64,000 bases of DNA from Marinifilum sp. D714 (GTDB lineage Bacteria > Bacteroidota > Bacteroidia > Bacteroidales > Marinifilaceae): positions 1 through 64,000 of the forward strand of contig NZ_JALPNU010000011.1 of NCBI RefSeq assembly GCF_030851345.1. The letters are read 5' to 3'. Position numbers and translations under genes: made by a program. Position 1 is the first letter of the stretch. Each line of letters opens with the position of its first letter. The notes beneath the pieces are model-generated. The model was not told where the DNA came from. It saw only the letters and a program-made list of their open reading frames with translations, and made no database searches. Of the stretch, positions 26,060-35,138 are shown one piece after another.

Positions 26060-27751
26060 ATGGATTATGGATTAGCCGATATTTTAAGGCTTATTGGTTC
26101 TCTCGGATTGTTCCTTTATGGAATGAAACTAATGAGTGAGGCTCTTCAAAAAGTAGCTGGAGATAAAATGAGATCGATTCTCGCAGCTATGACTTCAAAC
26201 AGGGTGAAAGGTGTGTTCACCGGAATTCTGATTACAGCTTTAATTCAATCATCATCGGCAACTACAGTAATGGTCGTAAGTTTTGTGAATGCTGGATTGC
26301 TTTCACTAGTTGAATCGGTTGGTGTAATTATGGGAGCCAACATTGGTACTACCGTAACCGCTTGGTTGATCTCCATTCTTGGGTTTAAAGTAAGCATGAG
26401 TGCCATTTCACTGCCATTAATTGGTTTGGGTCTACCATTCTTATTCTCTCAAAATCGTAGTAAAAAGAATTGGGGTGAGTTAATCATGGGATTCGCTCTG
26501 TTATTTATTGGACTACAGTTCTTGAAAACATCTATGCCTGATATCAAGAACAATCCTGAAATCCTTACATTTCTGACTAATTATACTGATATGGGCTTTG
26601 CCTCTACCCTTTTGTTTATGAGTATTGGTACATTGCTAACCATTTTGATTCAGTCTTCATCGGCTACCATGGCACTTACTTTGGTAATGTGTAATTCGGG
26701 ATGGATTAGTTTCGAAATTGCAGCCGCAATGGTATTGGGTGAAAACATTGGTACAACCATTACCGCTAACCTTGCAGCCATGATTGCCAATACATCAGCC
26801 AAACGAGCTGCTCGTGCCCACCTTATCTTTAACTCTATTGGTGTACTTTGGATGTTAATGGTACTGCCTTATTTTTTAGATGCAACAGCTTGGGTGAGTC
26901 AAAACTTCTTTGGTCAAGGCGATGCATTTACCGATGCCGCAGCTGTACCGGTAACTTTATCATTATTCCATACAGGTTTTAATATCCTGAATGTACTGGT
27001 AATGATCTGGTTTGCCAGGTTCATTGTAAAAGTAGTAACTACCTTGGTTCCTGTACGCGAAGATGTTGAAGAAGAATTTAAACTGCAGCACATCAAAACC
27101 GGAACTTTATCTACTCCTGAAGCGAACCTATTCCTTGCTAAAAAAGAAATTAGCACCTATGCCAAGAGTACGAAAAAGATGTTCGGTTACGCAAAACAGG
27201 CTTTTAACGAAACCAACGATAAATCTTTCAACAAATTATTCGATAAGATCAATCAGCGTGAGGACGAAAGTGATGATATGGAGGTAGAAATTGCAAACTT
27301 CCTGACTTCGGTTTCGGAAACTCGCTTAAGCAAAGAGAACTCTGAACGCGTACGTGCTTACTTTAAAATGGTTAGTGATATTGAAAGTGTTGGTGATTCT
27401 GCACTAAACCTTGCAAAAGCAATGAAACGCAAGCGTGAACAAAAAGCATGGTTCCCACAAGAATTACGCGATAATATCAATAAGATGTTCGATTTGGTTG
27501 ACCATGCTTTGGACATGATGCTTGAGAATACCAAAAAAGATTTCTCAGAAGTTAACGTGAAGAAAGCCTGGGAAATTGAGCGTGAAATCAACGATTTCAG
27601 AAATGCTTTAAAGGCTGAACACTTGATCAGTGTTGAAGAGAACAAGTACAAGATTCAGGCAGGTATCATCTACAACGACATGTTCTGCGAATGTGAAAAA
27701 GTAGGTGACTATTGTATCAACGTAAGTGAAGCAATGAGTGAAGTAAAATAA
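26060..27751 (+). CDS. Na/Pi cotransporter family protein with PhoU-like tail
   Basis: A 563-residue membrane protein. The transport domain (1-330) is an inverted duplication with the paired signature ALIQSSSATTVMVVSF and LIQSSSATMALTLVM, and MGANIGTTVTAW matched by LGENIGTTITAN. This is the NptA/PNaS family that carries phosphate with Na+. Residues about 365-560 are helical and resemble PhoU (repeated helices such as IESVGDSALNLAKAMKR and CECEKVGDYCINVSEAM), probably a regulatory domain. It is monocistronic with its own promoter and terminator. Confidence 0.92.
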   Translation: MDYGLADILRLIGSLGLFLYGMKLMSEALQKVAGDKMRSILAAMTSNRVKGVFTGILITALIQSSSATTVMVVSFVNAGLLSLVESVGVIMGANIGTTVTAWLISILGFKVSMSAISLPLIGLGLPFLFSQNRSKKNWGELIMGFALLFIGLQFLKTSMPDIKNNPEILTFLTNYTDMGFASTLLFMSIGTLLTILIQSSSATMALTLVMCNSGWISFEIAAAMVLGENIGTTITANLAAMIANTSAKRAARAHLIFNSIGVLWMLMVLPYFLDATAWVSQNFFGQGDAFTDAAAVPVTLSLFHTGFNILNVLVMIWFARFIVKVVTTLVPVREDVEEEFKLQHIKTGTLSTPEANLFLAKKEISTYAKSTKKMFGYAKQAFNETNDKSFNKLFDKINQREDESDDMEVEIANFLTSVSETRLSKENSERVRAYFKMVSDIESVGDSALNLAKAMKRKREQKAWFPQELRDNINKMFDLVDHALDMMLENTKKDFSEVNVKKAWEIEREINDFRNALKAEHLISVEENKYKIQAGIIYNDMFCECEKVGDYCINVSEAMSEVK

Positions 27752-27775
27752 ATTTTTACTTCTTTAGATATTAAG

Positions 27776-27807
27776 AATCCTCATCCTAATTGGATGGGGA
27801 TTTTTTT
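27776..27807 (+). terminator. Rho-independent terminator
   Basis: AATCC-t-CATCC, 5-nt loop, GGATG-g-GGATT, followed by seven T. It ends the Na/Pi cotransporter transcript. Confidence 0.85.
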
Positions 27808-27828
27808 ATTTCAAATTCAGATCTAAAT

Positions 27829-27858
27829 TTTGTTTACGACCAAAAATCCTTACATTTG
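27829..27858 (+). promoter_or_regulatory. Consensus promoter of the methyltransferase gene
   Basis: TTTG (27829-27832), 18 nt, TACATTTG (27851-27858), both exact to the Bacteroidota consensus. The predicted start near 27865 leaves a leader of about 167 nt. Confidence 0.75.
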
Positions 27859-27864
27859 CCGTAC

Positions 27865-28031
27865 TTATGGCTCTTTAGTATCATATCAGAGAACTTTTCG
27901 TCCTGAAAAGTTAATTGGGGACTCACCAAACAGTTTTGGTGTACCTATAAGTATCCCCAATTCATTTAAAATTTCAATTATAATTTCAAAAAGAAAACGC
28001 AATAGAATTGTTGCATTCAAATGTTAATGAT
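27865..28031 (+). ncRNA. Structured 5' leader RNA (three stems)
   Basis: Stem P1: AACTTTTC (27892-27899) with GAAAAGTT (27905-27912), loop GTCCT. Stem P2: AATTGGGGA (27913-27921) with TCCCCAATT (27954-27962), 9 bp. Inside P2, stem P3: CACCAAA (27924-27930) with TTTGGTG (27935-27941), loop CAGT, leaving a 12-nt single-stranded bulge TACCTATAAGTA on the 3' side. There is no T-run after P2, so control of translation or a stable leader RNA is more likely than attenuation. I do not recognise it as a known riboswitch class. Confidence 0.55.
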
Positions 28032-28874
28032 ATGGACATTACCAATATTATAGCGCTAAGCAATCGCCCTAAAGTATTTGAAAAAGGAAGCCATCAAATG
28101 TGGACAGATCCTTATATTTCAAAAAATCTCCTTGAGATACATCTAAATCCGGAAATCAATTTAGCTAGCAGAAAACCTGATTCAATTCAGGCCAGCTTGG
28201 ATTGGATTCTTGATTTTAACTCAGATTCTCAACTAAACATTCTTGATTTGGGCTGTGGTCCGGGACTTTATGCCGAAGAACTGGTGAAACGTGGACACAA
28301 GGTGACAGGTATTGATTTTTCTGAGAATTCTATCCGTTATGCAAAGGAGCAGGTGAAAATTAAAAAGAATCAAATTAATTACATCTGCCAAAACTATCTG
28401 GAAATTGAATATGAGAATCTCTTTGATATAATTATTTTAATTTATACTGATTTTTGTATTCTTCTTCCTGAAGAACAAGAATTGTTGTTGGCAAAAATCA
28501 AAAAAGCACTTAAACCTGGAGGTGTATTTGCATTTGATTTTAATAACGATCGCAATCTTGATCAGAAGGTTGGAGCAAAAAACTGGGAAGCAGTTGAGCA
28601 AGGATTTTGGAGTCCTAAGCCATACTTATGCCTATCGGAACCTTTTCATTATCCTGAAAAGAAAGTATTGTTGTTTCAGCACACTGTAATACAGGAAAAT
28701 AAAACTCCAAAAGTGTATCGATTCTGGACTCACTATTTTAGCATGAGTGACATGGAGAAGTTGCTTGATAGAAATGGATTCAAAATTCTGGAAAGCTCGG
28801 ATAAGGTATTACCTGAAGGAGATTGTTGGTTAGGAAACAATATTAGTTTTGTAATTGCAGGCAGTAAGGAATAA
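28032..28874 (+). CDS. Class I SAM-dependent methyltransferase
   Basis: A 280-residue Rossmann-fold methyltransferase. Motif I is LNILDLGCGPGLYAEEL near residue 70, followed by the acidic residue at the end of strand 2 in VTGIDFSENSIRYA, and motif IV-like FDIIILIYTDFC; ALKPGGVFAFDF follows. The N-terminal 60 residues (KGSHQMWTDPYISKNLLEIH) are an extra segment typical of small-molecule methyltransferases. The substrate is unknown. I chose ATG 28032 over a TTG eight codons upstream. It stands alone, with a long structured leader and a strong terminator, which suggests post-transcriptional control. Confidence 0.85.
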   Translation: MDITNIIALSNRPKVFEKGSHQMWTDPYISKNLLEIHLNPEINLASRKPDSIQASLDWILDFNSDSQLNILDLGCGPGLYAEELVKRGHKVTGIDFSENSIRYAKEQVKIKKNQINYICQNYLEIEYENLFDIIILIYTDFCILLPEEQELLLAKIKKALKPGGVFAFDFNNDRNLDQKVGAKNWEAVEQGFWSPKPYLCLSEPFHYPEKKVLLFQHTVIQENKTPKVYRFWTHYFSMSDMEKLLDRNGFKILESSDKVLPEGDCWLGNNISFVIAGSKE

Positions 28875-28887
28875 TTGCTAAAAATAA

Positions 28888-28922
28888 GGGATGTCAATAT
28901 TCAATTGACATCCCATTCTTTT
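28888..28922. terminator. Terminator between convergent genes
   Basis: GGGATGTCAAT, 5-nt loop, ATTGACATCCC (11 bp), then a T-rich tract on the plus strand and TTATTTTTAG on the minus strand. It serves the methyltransferase and probably the mannoside operon. Confidence 0.8.
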
Positions 28923-28926
28923 TGTC

Positions 28927-31900
28927 TTACTGCACACCCCACTTTTTATTTGGCTCAGGGCCCATTTCAAGCTCTAGCTTTCCTCCTTTGTGTAATTCGC
29001 TGGCAGGAAATTTAAAGTCTTGCAGGCGCTTGCCATTGAGTTTTGCCGACTGCACATATTTGTTCAGGCGGGAGGTGTTCTTTGCTTCAATCACGAACTT
29101 TTCTCCCCTGCCAAACTGTTTGCCTAAATCTATTTCCACCTTCTTGTAGAGCGGACTGGCAATTTCATAGACAGGATCGACGCGACAGCCCCCATCGGTT
29201 TGGAACAGGCCAAGAGATGCCATGATGAACCAGGCGCTCATCTGTCCCTGATCCTCATCGCCCAGATAGGCATTGGCAACGCCGTAACCGTAATAACGAT
29301 CGATGATGGCCCTACTCCACTTCTGCGTTAGCCAAGGCTTTTGCACCCAGTTAAAAAGGAAGGCAAAGTGCATGGATTGCTGATTTCCCTGTACAACGGG
29401 ATAGTTCCAATACAGGTCGTTCATTCCGTTGAACCTGGTTTTATAGCTTTCGCCAAATCCCCAATCCAATCGCTCCACAAAGCGATCCTTGCCAATGGCT
29501 TTTGCCAAAGCAGGAACATCCTGGGGAACGAAAAAGCTTAGCTGCCATGAGTTTCCTTCCACATAGTGGTGGTTGGCTCCTGATTTGTAAGGATCGAAAT
29601 CGGGAAACCATTTCCCTTTCGAATCTTTCATTCTGGCAAAGCCCATGTCTGGATCAATAATGTTCTTCCAGTAATAGCCTCGCGACAGGAACTTCTTGTA
29701 ATCTGCCTTCTTACCCAAGGCCTTGGCAAACTGTGAAACCGTCCAGTCGTCGTAGGAGTACTCCAGTGAATTGGAAAATCGTCCCTTGTCGTAGGGCACG
29801 TAGCCATATTTCAGATAGCTCACCAGGTCACGGTTCCCGGCAAATCCACCCCCTACTTTTTGGGCAGGAGTTGTTTGCATCTTGCGAACCGCCTCGTAAG
29901 CTTTTTCTACGTCGTAATCGCGAATTCCCATTTGGTAGGCACCAACAATCAATGGAATTTCGTGCTCTGCCACCATTACCGGAACATATTCCATTCCGGC
30001 AGGACCTTTTGCCAGCCATCCGTTGGAATCGTACATGGCCAGTTGCGATTTCACCCAACGATTGGTCCACTCGGGAGTCACCAGGTTCCAGAACTGGTTC
30101 AGGTTCCAGAAGGTGTTCCAAAATGCATCGCAACCCAAGGCAGGAGAAGAAGGATCCTCCATCTTTCGTACCTTTTCGCCTGCATCTCTCCACTCTCCAT
30201 TTACATCACTGAATATATTACGGCTGCACAATGAGCGATACATGTTGTTGTAAAAACGCATCTTCTCGCGCTGGTCGTTGCTAGATATCTTGATTCGCTC
30301 CAGCAATTTATTCCACTCAGACACATGATAAGCTCTTAGGGAATCGAAATCCCAACCGAAAGGATTGGAAACCTCGGTCTTTAAATTCTCAGCGGCATTG
30401 TCAATGCTCACATAGGAAATCCCCGTACGCACTTGCACCTGATTGCTTTCCTTGGTGCTAAACTCCACATAACAACCGGCATCCTTAACATCTTTGCCAT
30501 GAATGGCTTTTGCATTACTAATTTCATCGTTTATCCATGTGCCCATCTTGCCAATGGGCTGATCGAACTCAATCATATAGTAAATGGTGTATTCCTGATC
30601 GATGCCTCCGGCCCAGGTATTCTCCGTTAACTGGTGGCTAAAGCCTTCAATTCTGTAATCGCTCACCTGCTTCAGCTCTATCTCCTTGTTCTGATAGGTG
30701 TATTCACAAGGAATCTGCAGGTCAATTAAGATTCTTGCACCATCAGAATCTGGAAAAGTGTATCGTTGAAAGCCACATCGTGTAGAAGCTGTTAGCTCCG
30801 CCTGAATGTTGTAATCGGTTAAGTCAACACTGTAGTAGCCTATGCGCGAAGTTTCCGTTGCCTTGTCGATTCTCGAACGATAGCCGCTATCCGGATCTTT
30901 CTCGTCGCCCACCTTGATTTGCAGAGGGCCGTTGGTTGGCATGATTCCCAATCCTGCCATGGTCCATTCGTGGATATGGCTAAAACATCCTATTGACTCG
31001 AAGTTGGGATCGTATCCGGCCTGCCAGCTTGGGTTCTGATTGTCGGGACTTAGTTTCACCATGCTAAATGGCATCCATGGTCCAGGCGCAATCATCCAGC
31101 GGGAATGGCCGCTTCCCATTCTCGAATCTACATATTCAGCAGGTGTTCTTTTCTTTTGGGCGGAACGTATCACTTCCCCTTCCTGAATTTTAACGCCATC
31201 GGCCCATATCTCGTAGCGGCTCTCTTTGCGAGTTTTCACGGCAGGCATGGGTGCTTCAAATTCGTACCTTCCCTGTTCCACAGTCTCCGAAAAGATATCT
31301 TTATTATCAAGGATAACGGTCAACTTGGGAGTTTCCTGCAGGTGTTCCACATCTACCAGCAAGGGCTGGAACGATTTTCCTTCGATGTCTAGCTCATACT
31401 CAGCTGCCTTCACACTTCTCAGGTGCACTTTATCATCCGTTATCAAAGTAGCATCCCCGGGAGCTTCCAGCTTAATCTGGTCAAACTTCAACCACGATCC
31501 CTGCAGGGTCGTCATGCTAATCTGGTTCCCCCCTTTACGGATAAGGTCGGCAGGCAGAGGTATTTCAATCAGGTATTCCGAAGGATTTGCAGGCAAAGTA
31601 TCAATGGAAGAGTTCTTGTTGATTGCCGGGATGTTGTATTTCCACGATTTACCGTTTACGATGATCTTGAAAAGGGGCAAGTCTTTCGAATTGCAATCCA
31701 GAAGATCTATTGTCAGTTTCCAATCCCCTCTCTTGGGAAGGCTTTCAATTCCAAAGAGGATGTTCAGGGTACTGGACCTCCACCCGGCTGTTCCCCAGGT
31801 GCCACCCCAGGTATCGCTAATGCCCGGGATGATGTATGGCCAATCCTTTTTTGCATCCGATTTTCCAATCAGGAAGTACTTGTCTTCCCAACCAAAATCA

Positions 31901-32052
31901 TTGGCGATATAGTCTTTATATCCGCCGGGAGCCAAGGCAAACTCAGCACAGGAATTGTCGTTTTCTCCCAATTGCCAAAGAATCTGCTTGTCCTGGGTAC
32001 AGGCACTAATAAACAAACTTGCAAGTAGGGTAAAAAAGGCTATTTTCTTCAT
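28927..32052 (-). CDS. GH92 alpha-mannosidase lipoprotein with N-terminal accessory domain
   Basis: A 1041-residue exported lipoprotein (FFTLLASLFISAC, Cys18). Residues about 22-200 form a beta-rich domain (ILWQLGENDNSCAEF, GTWGTAGWRSSTLNILFGIE, GGNQISMTTL) resembling the polysaccharide-lyase-4 domain III/CBM type. Residues about 305-1030 are GH92: YVDSRMGSGHSRWMIAPGPW, the HIHEWTMAGLGIMPTNG region, VEGNSWQLSFFVPQD and GDEDQGQMSAWFIMAS. GH92 enzymes are Ca2+-dependent exo-alpha-mannosidases, mostly alpha-1,2. It is the last gene of the mannoside operon. Sampled lines of this gene are about 50% G+C, clearly above the flanking DNA, which may indicate later acquisition. The accessory domain could bind glycan. 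Confidence 0.9.
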   Translation of the reverse strand: MKKIAFFTLLASLFISACTQDKQILWQLGENDNSCAEFALAPGGYKDYIANDFGWEDKYFLIGKSDAKKDWPYIIPGISDTWGGTWGTAGWRSSTLNILFGIESLPKRGDWKLTIDLLDCNSKDLPLFKIIVNGKSWKYNIPAINKNSSIDTLPANPSEYLIEIPLPADLIRKGGNQISMTTLQGSWLKFDQIKLEAPGDATLITDDKVHLRSVKAAEYELDIEGKSFQPLLVDVEHLQETPKLTVILDNKDIFSETVEQGRYEFEAPMPAVKTRKESRYEIWADGVKIQEGEVIRSAQKKRTPAEYVDSRMGSGHSRWMIAPGPWMPFSMVKLSPDNQNPSWQAGYDPNFESIGCFSHIHEWTMAGLGIMPTNGPLQIKVGDEKDPDSGYRSRIDKATETSRIGYYSVDLTDYNIQAELTASTRCGFQRYTFPDSDGARILIDLQIPCEYTYQNKEIELKQVSDYRIEGFSHQLTENTWAGGIDQEYTIYYMIEFDQPIGKMGTWINDEISNAKAIHGKDVKDAGCYVEFSTKESNQVQVRTGISYVSIDNAAENLKTEVSNPFGWDFDSLRAYHVSEWNKLLERIKISSNDQREKMRFYNNMYRSLCSRNIFSDVNGEWRDAGEKVRKMEDPSSPALGCDAFWNTFWNLNQFWNLVTPEWTNRWVKSQLAMYDSNGWLAKGPAGMEYVPVMVAEHEIPLIVGAYQMGIRDYDVEKAYEAVRKMQTTPAQKVGGGFAGNRDLVSYLKYGYVPYDKGRFSNSLEYSYDDWTVSQFAKALGKKADYKKFLSRGYYWKNIIDPDMGFARMKDSKGKWFPDFDPYKSGANHHYVEGNSWQLSFFVPQDVPALAKAIGKDRFVERLDWGFGESYKTRFNGMNDLYWNYPVVQGNQQSMHFAFLFNWVQKPWLTQKWSRAIIDRYYGYGVANAYLGDEDQGQMSAWFIMASLGLFQTDGGCRVDPVYEIASPLYKKVEIDLGKQFGRGEKFVIEAKNTSRLNKYVQSAKLNGKRLQDFKFPASELHKGGKLELEMGPEPNKKWGVQ

Positions 32053-32063
32053 AGATCTAATAC

Positions 32064-33833
32064 TTATTTCATGAATGCTTTCACCACCATTATTTCACCT
32101 TCTTTTTCATTAATGATTTTATAGGATCCCGCAGCAGCAGGAATTACGAAGGTTTCGGCATAATTAAAGCGCTGTCGCATTCCGTTCTGTGTCTCAACAA
32201 TAATACTTTCCCCTTCCACCAAAGAAAGGACATTGCATCTGTTCTCCGTTTCGATATCCACTTCAGTGTTCAAATGATAACGATGAACATCGTAGGTATG
32301 TTTTTCGTGAGTCGGGAGATGATAGTGTTTCCAATCGGCTCCTTCGTTCAATAAAAACGGATGGGAGATCAATTTGTCTTTCACATACTGCCCTTTTCTG
32401 TCGAAGCAGAGGTTTTTCATGCCACGTTCAACATTAATCGGACGAGGCTTGCCATCGAAATCTACACGCAACCAATCATACATCTTAAAGGTAAAGATAT
32501 AGGGAGTGGTACTAATTTCAAGAACCAAATTATCAATCCCCGACCCGTGAATGGTTCCCGGAGGAATCAGGAACAGGTCATGCTTGTTAGAATCGTGAAT
32601 CTGCACATGTTTGGTGATATCAATCTCCTTTTTGTTCTGATAGCTGTATTGCAAATCGCTTTCGAATGCCTTCGGATCAATCTCTTCCTGAAAGCCCAAA
32701 TAGCATTTGGCATCCTTTCCTGCATCCAGAATGTAATAGGTCTCCTCTTGTGTGAAGCTCTCGCCGAAATGCTTGTTGATATATTCTGTTTGTGGATGAC
32801 ATTGGATGGATAGGTTTCCTCCATCGAATGTATCCAGAAAGTCGAAACGAATGGGAAACTCAAAGCCATACTGCTGTGAATGTTTTCCCATGACCGCTTC
32901 TGTTTCCTGAAACATGATACAGTCAAAGGAAACCTCCAGAAGTTTTCCACTGCTTTCGAACAACAAGCCGTTTTCAGGTACAATCAACTCAAAAGACCAG
33001 GCGTAATTCACCACGTCCTTGTTCAGCCCGTCAATCTTATCCATCACCCATTGGCCTCCCCAGGCACCAGGCTCGAACCACGGACGAACGCGGAAAATGT
33101 TATTGGCCATCTCGCGTAGGCCATCTCGCAAATCATCTCCCCTCATCCAGGTCACCTCATCGATGCGCTGTTCATCAATTACAATGTCAAACTTAGGCAG
33201 AAGCGCCTGCTTGTGCTTGTTCAGAACGATCCAATCGACAAAGTAGAAGCGTTTGTACATGGGTTTGCTCTCCAGGGCTTTGCTAGCCCCCAAATTGGTA
33301 ATACTCTGTGCGCGGGCTCTAAATTGCAGCTCATTCTTTGGCAGGTCGATGTACAGCAATTTTCCTTCCCAATTGGCCAGGGCAGCACCCGAACCATAGA
33401 TGATATTCAGGTCAGCGGTGGAGTCTTGCTGCAGGTTCTCCAGTTTCTCCTGATTGAAGAAGTCTGCAAGATCAATGGTCGCCTTGGTTCCAAATATCGG
33501 ATCGTCTCCCCCCAGAAAAGGCTCTATCATCCTATCAATATCGGCTTCAGCCTTTAGGGCCTCATCAACATGCACCCAATTCACCTTCTTTCCCAGGCTT
33601 AGGAACTGATCGTTCAGCTTCTCCCTTATCTTATCGAAGAAAACACCCACATAACCATCAATCACAATGTTTTTCTCATTGCTTAGCTCTTGTGCCAATG
33701 TTTCCACCCCTACAAAAACCTTCCCCTCTTCCATTTGCAAGGAAGGATATAGATCGTATTTCCCAACTACCGATTCACTTTGTTTAAGGGGTAGCAAATA
33801 CTGATCTGACTTTCTTTTGTTCTCCATCTCCAT
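32064..33833 (-). CDS. Class I mannose-6-phosphate isomerase, long form
   Basis: A 589-residue cytosolic protein. The C-terminal half is a cupin-type phosphomannose isomerase: zinc ligands in [20 protein letters not shown] and [10 protein letters not shown], and the His of [11 protein letters not shown]. Expected reaction: mannose-6-P to fructose-6-P, closing the route from released mannose to glycolysis. The first about 220 residues are an extra domain whose [18 protein letters not shown] looks like a kinase strand-loop-helix without the GK[ST] of a real P-loop. The frame stays open upstream into the previous gene; I chose the ATG at 33833, two bases from that gene's TAG, so translation is coupled. 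Confidence 0.85.
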   Translation of the reverse strand: MEMENKRKSDQYLLPLKQSESVVGKYDLYPSLQMEEGKVFVGVETLAQELSNEKNIVIDGYVGVFFDKIREKLNDQFLSLGKKVNWVHVDEALKAEADIDRMIEPFLGGDDPIFGTKATIDLADFFNQEKLENLQQDSTADLNIIYGSGAALANWEGKLLYIDLPKNELQFRARAQSITNLGASKALESKPMYKRFYFVDWIVLNKHKQALLPKFDIVIDEQRIDEVTWMRGDDLRDGLREMANNIFRVRPWFEPGAWGGQWVMDKIDGLNKDVVNYAWSFELIVPENGLLFESSGKLLEVSFDCIMFQETEAVMGKHSQQYGFEFPIRFDFLDTFDGGNLSIQCHPQTEYINKHFGESFTQEETYYILDAGKDAKCYLGFQEEIDPKAFESDLQYSYQNKKEIDITKHVQIHDSNKHDLFLIPPGTIHGSGIDNLVLEISTTPYIFTFKMYDWLRVDFDGKPRPINVERGMKNLCFDRKGQYVKDKLISHPFLLNEGADWKHYHLPTHEKHTYDVHRYHLNTEVDIETENRCNVLSLVEGESIIVETQNGMRQRFNYAETFVIPAAAGSYKIINEKEGEIMVVKAFMK

Positions 33834-33834
33834 T

Positions 33835-35127
33835 CTATTTTTCAACTGCATCTTCCAACATTTCAATCGCCTTGTACAACACTCCTGCCGAACCACGGAA
33901 GGTTCCCGAGCCTTTTGGCTCATTCTTTTCGGTATACCACTCATAAAAGCCATCATTCACCACCACGCGCTTTGTCATGGGAATCAATTGCTCGTAGGCT
34001 TCCTCTACAAATCCGTATTTCACCAATTGCTGAATCATTCTTCCTCCGAACCAGGTCCAGTCTCCCCCATTCTGATAGCCATAAGGGTACATGCCCTTGT
34101 TTTCAAAAAATCCTTCCGGATAAGGAGGATACATGGTCAGCCCAATGGATCCGGCACCTGAAGCTTTCACGTTGGCAATCATTTTATCAAGGGAAACTTT
34201 GATTTGATCTTTGTTCAGCAAGCCAGCTTCAATGGCTACGGCGGTTCCCCCGTGATAGAAGATCTCATTCTCATTAAAGTCTTTTGGGAAAGGCGAACCA
34301 TCCAGGTAGACATGAGGAATGAACTTCTGATTTTGATTGTCCCACAGGTATTTCATGGTATTTTTAGCCAACTCATCGTGAATCGTTTGCCACTTCTGCT
34401 TTTTGGATGCATCCAGTTCCATAAGATCACCTATGGCAATCAAGAACATGGCATTGTCGTAGATATCAAGACAATATTTGGTATCCTCGGTAATGTAAAC
34501 GCCCCAAGGGTGACAATGCTGCACATCGCCCCAATCGGAGGTAGTAGCTCCCCAAATCATGCCATGCTCATTGCTCCAACGATGATATAAAAGAAATTCC
34601 AGGGACCACTCCATTCTGTCAAGAACACTTTTCTCTCCAATTTGTTCCTGGAGAAAGTCTTTGTCCCCCGTTTTCTGAATGTACTTGTAAACCGCCTGCA
34701 CCAGTGATGCCTCGTGATCGGTTTCCACCGTATTCTTGTGACCACAGTAAGTTGGCTCCAAATCGTTGTAGATGTATGTGTATCCCCCCTCAACATTTAC
34801 GGCTTTTTCTTTGGGGATGAAGCCATCAATAATATTCCCGTCGCTGCCCTGAAGGCGGAAGAAAACTCGTAAGTTCTCCTTTAGAATCTCTTTCGGATAT
34901 ACTTCTGCCGACAGTTCAATAAAGGTCGCATAGTCGCGAATCCAAACTTCGCCATAGCCATCCCCTGCATTAAACCCGGTTTTCACAACCTCAAGAGCCT
35001 TCTGCTTCACAAACTTAAAGTCAGTATTTTCCATCACCGACTTCTTCAATTTCTCATTTTTTTCTGAGCCAGGCTTACAGCTTACCAAAAGGCTTACTGC
35101 AGCCAGAACAATCATTAACTTTCTCAT
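33835..35127 (-). CDS. (alpha/alpha)6-barrel glycosidase-like lipoprotein
   Basis: A 430-residue exported lipoprotein ([14 protein letters not shown], Cys17). The helical sequence with regularly spaced aromatic/acidic motifs ([65 protein letters not shown]) is that of an (alpha/alpha)6 toroid glycosidase. I cannot assign a CAZy family; it recalls clans containing GH15, GH63 and GH125, and the position between two GH92 genes suggests action on mannosides or on a glucosylated mannan. The Asp in WIRDYA and the Glu in GFYEWY are candidate catalytic residues (inference). It ends 1 nt before the isomerase start. Confidence 0.75.
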   Translation of the reverse strand: MRKLMIVLAAVSLLVSCKPGSEKNEKLKKSVMENTDFKFVKQKALEVVKTGFNAGDGYGEVWIRDYATFIELSAEVYPKEILKENLRVFFRLQGSDGNIIDGFIPKEKAVNVEGGYTYIYNDLEPTYCGHKNTVETDHEASLVQAVYKYIQKTGDKDFLQEQIGEKSVLDRMEWSLEFLLYHRWSNEHGMIWGATTSDWGDVQHCHPWGVYITEDTKYCLDIYDNAMFLIAIGDLMELDASKKQKWQTIHDELAKNTMKYLWDNQNQKFIPHVYLDGSPFPKDFNENEIFYHGGTAVAIEAGLLNKDQIKVSLDKMIANVKASGAGSIGLTMYPPYPEGFFENKGMYPYGYQNGGDWTWFGGRMIQQLVKYGFVEEAYEQLIPMTKRVVVNDGFYEWYTEKNEPKGSGTFRGSAGVLYKAIEMLEDAVEK

Positions 35128-35138
35128 TCGTATATCAT

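Noticed and set aside
27830-28027. A small plus-strand protein inside the methyltransferase leader
   Set aside because: It would begin upstream of the predicted transcript start and crosses all three RNA stems; the sequence has no domain.
29733-31912. Several long plus-strand open frames of 150-230 residues
   Set aside because: They lie antisense within the GH92 gene; the higher G+C lowers stop frequency, and the products show no domain.
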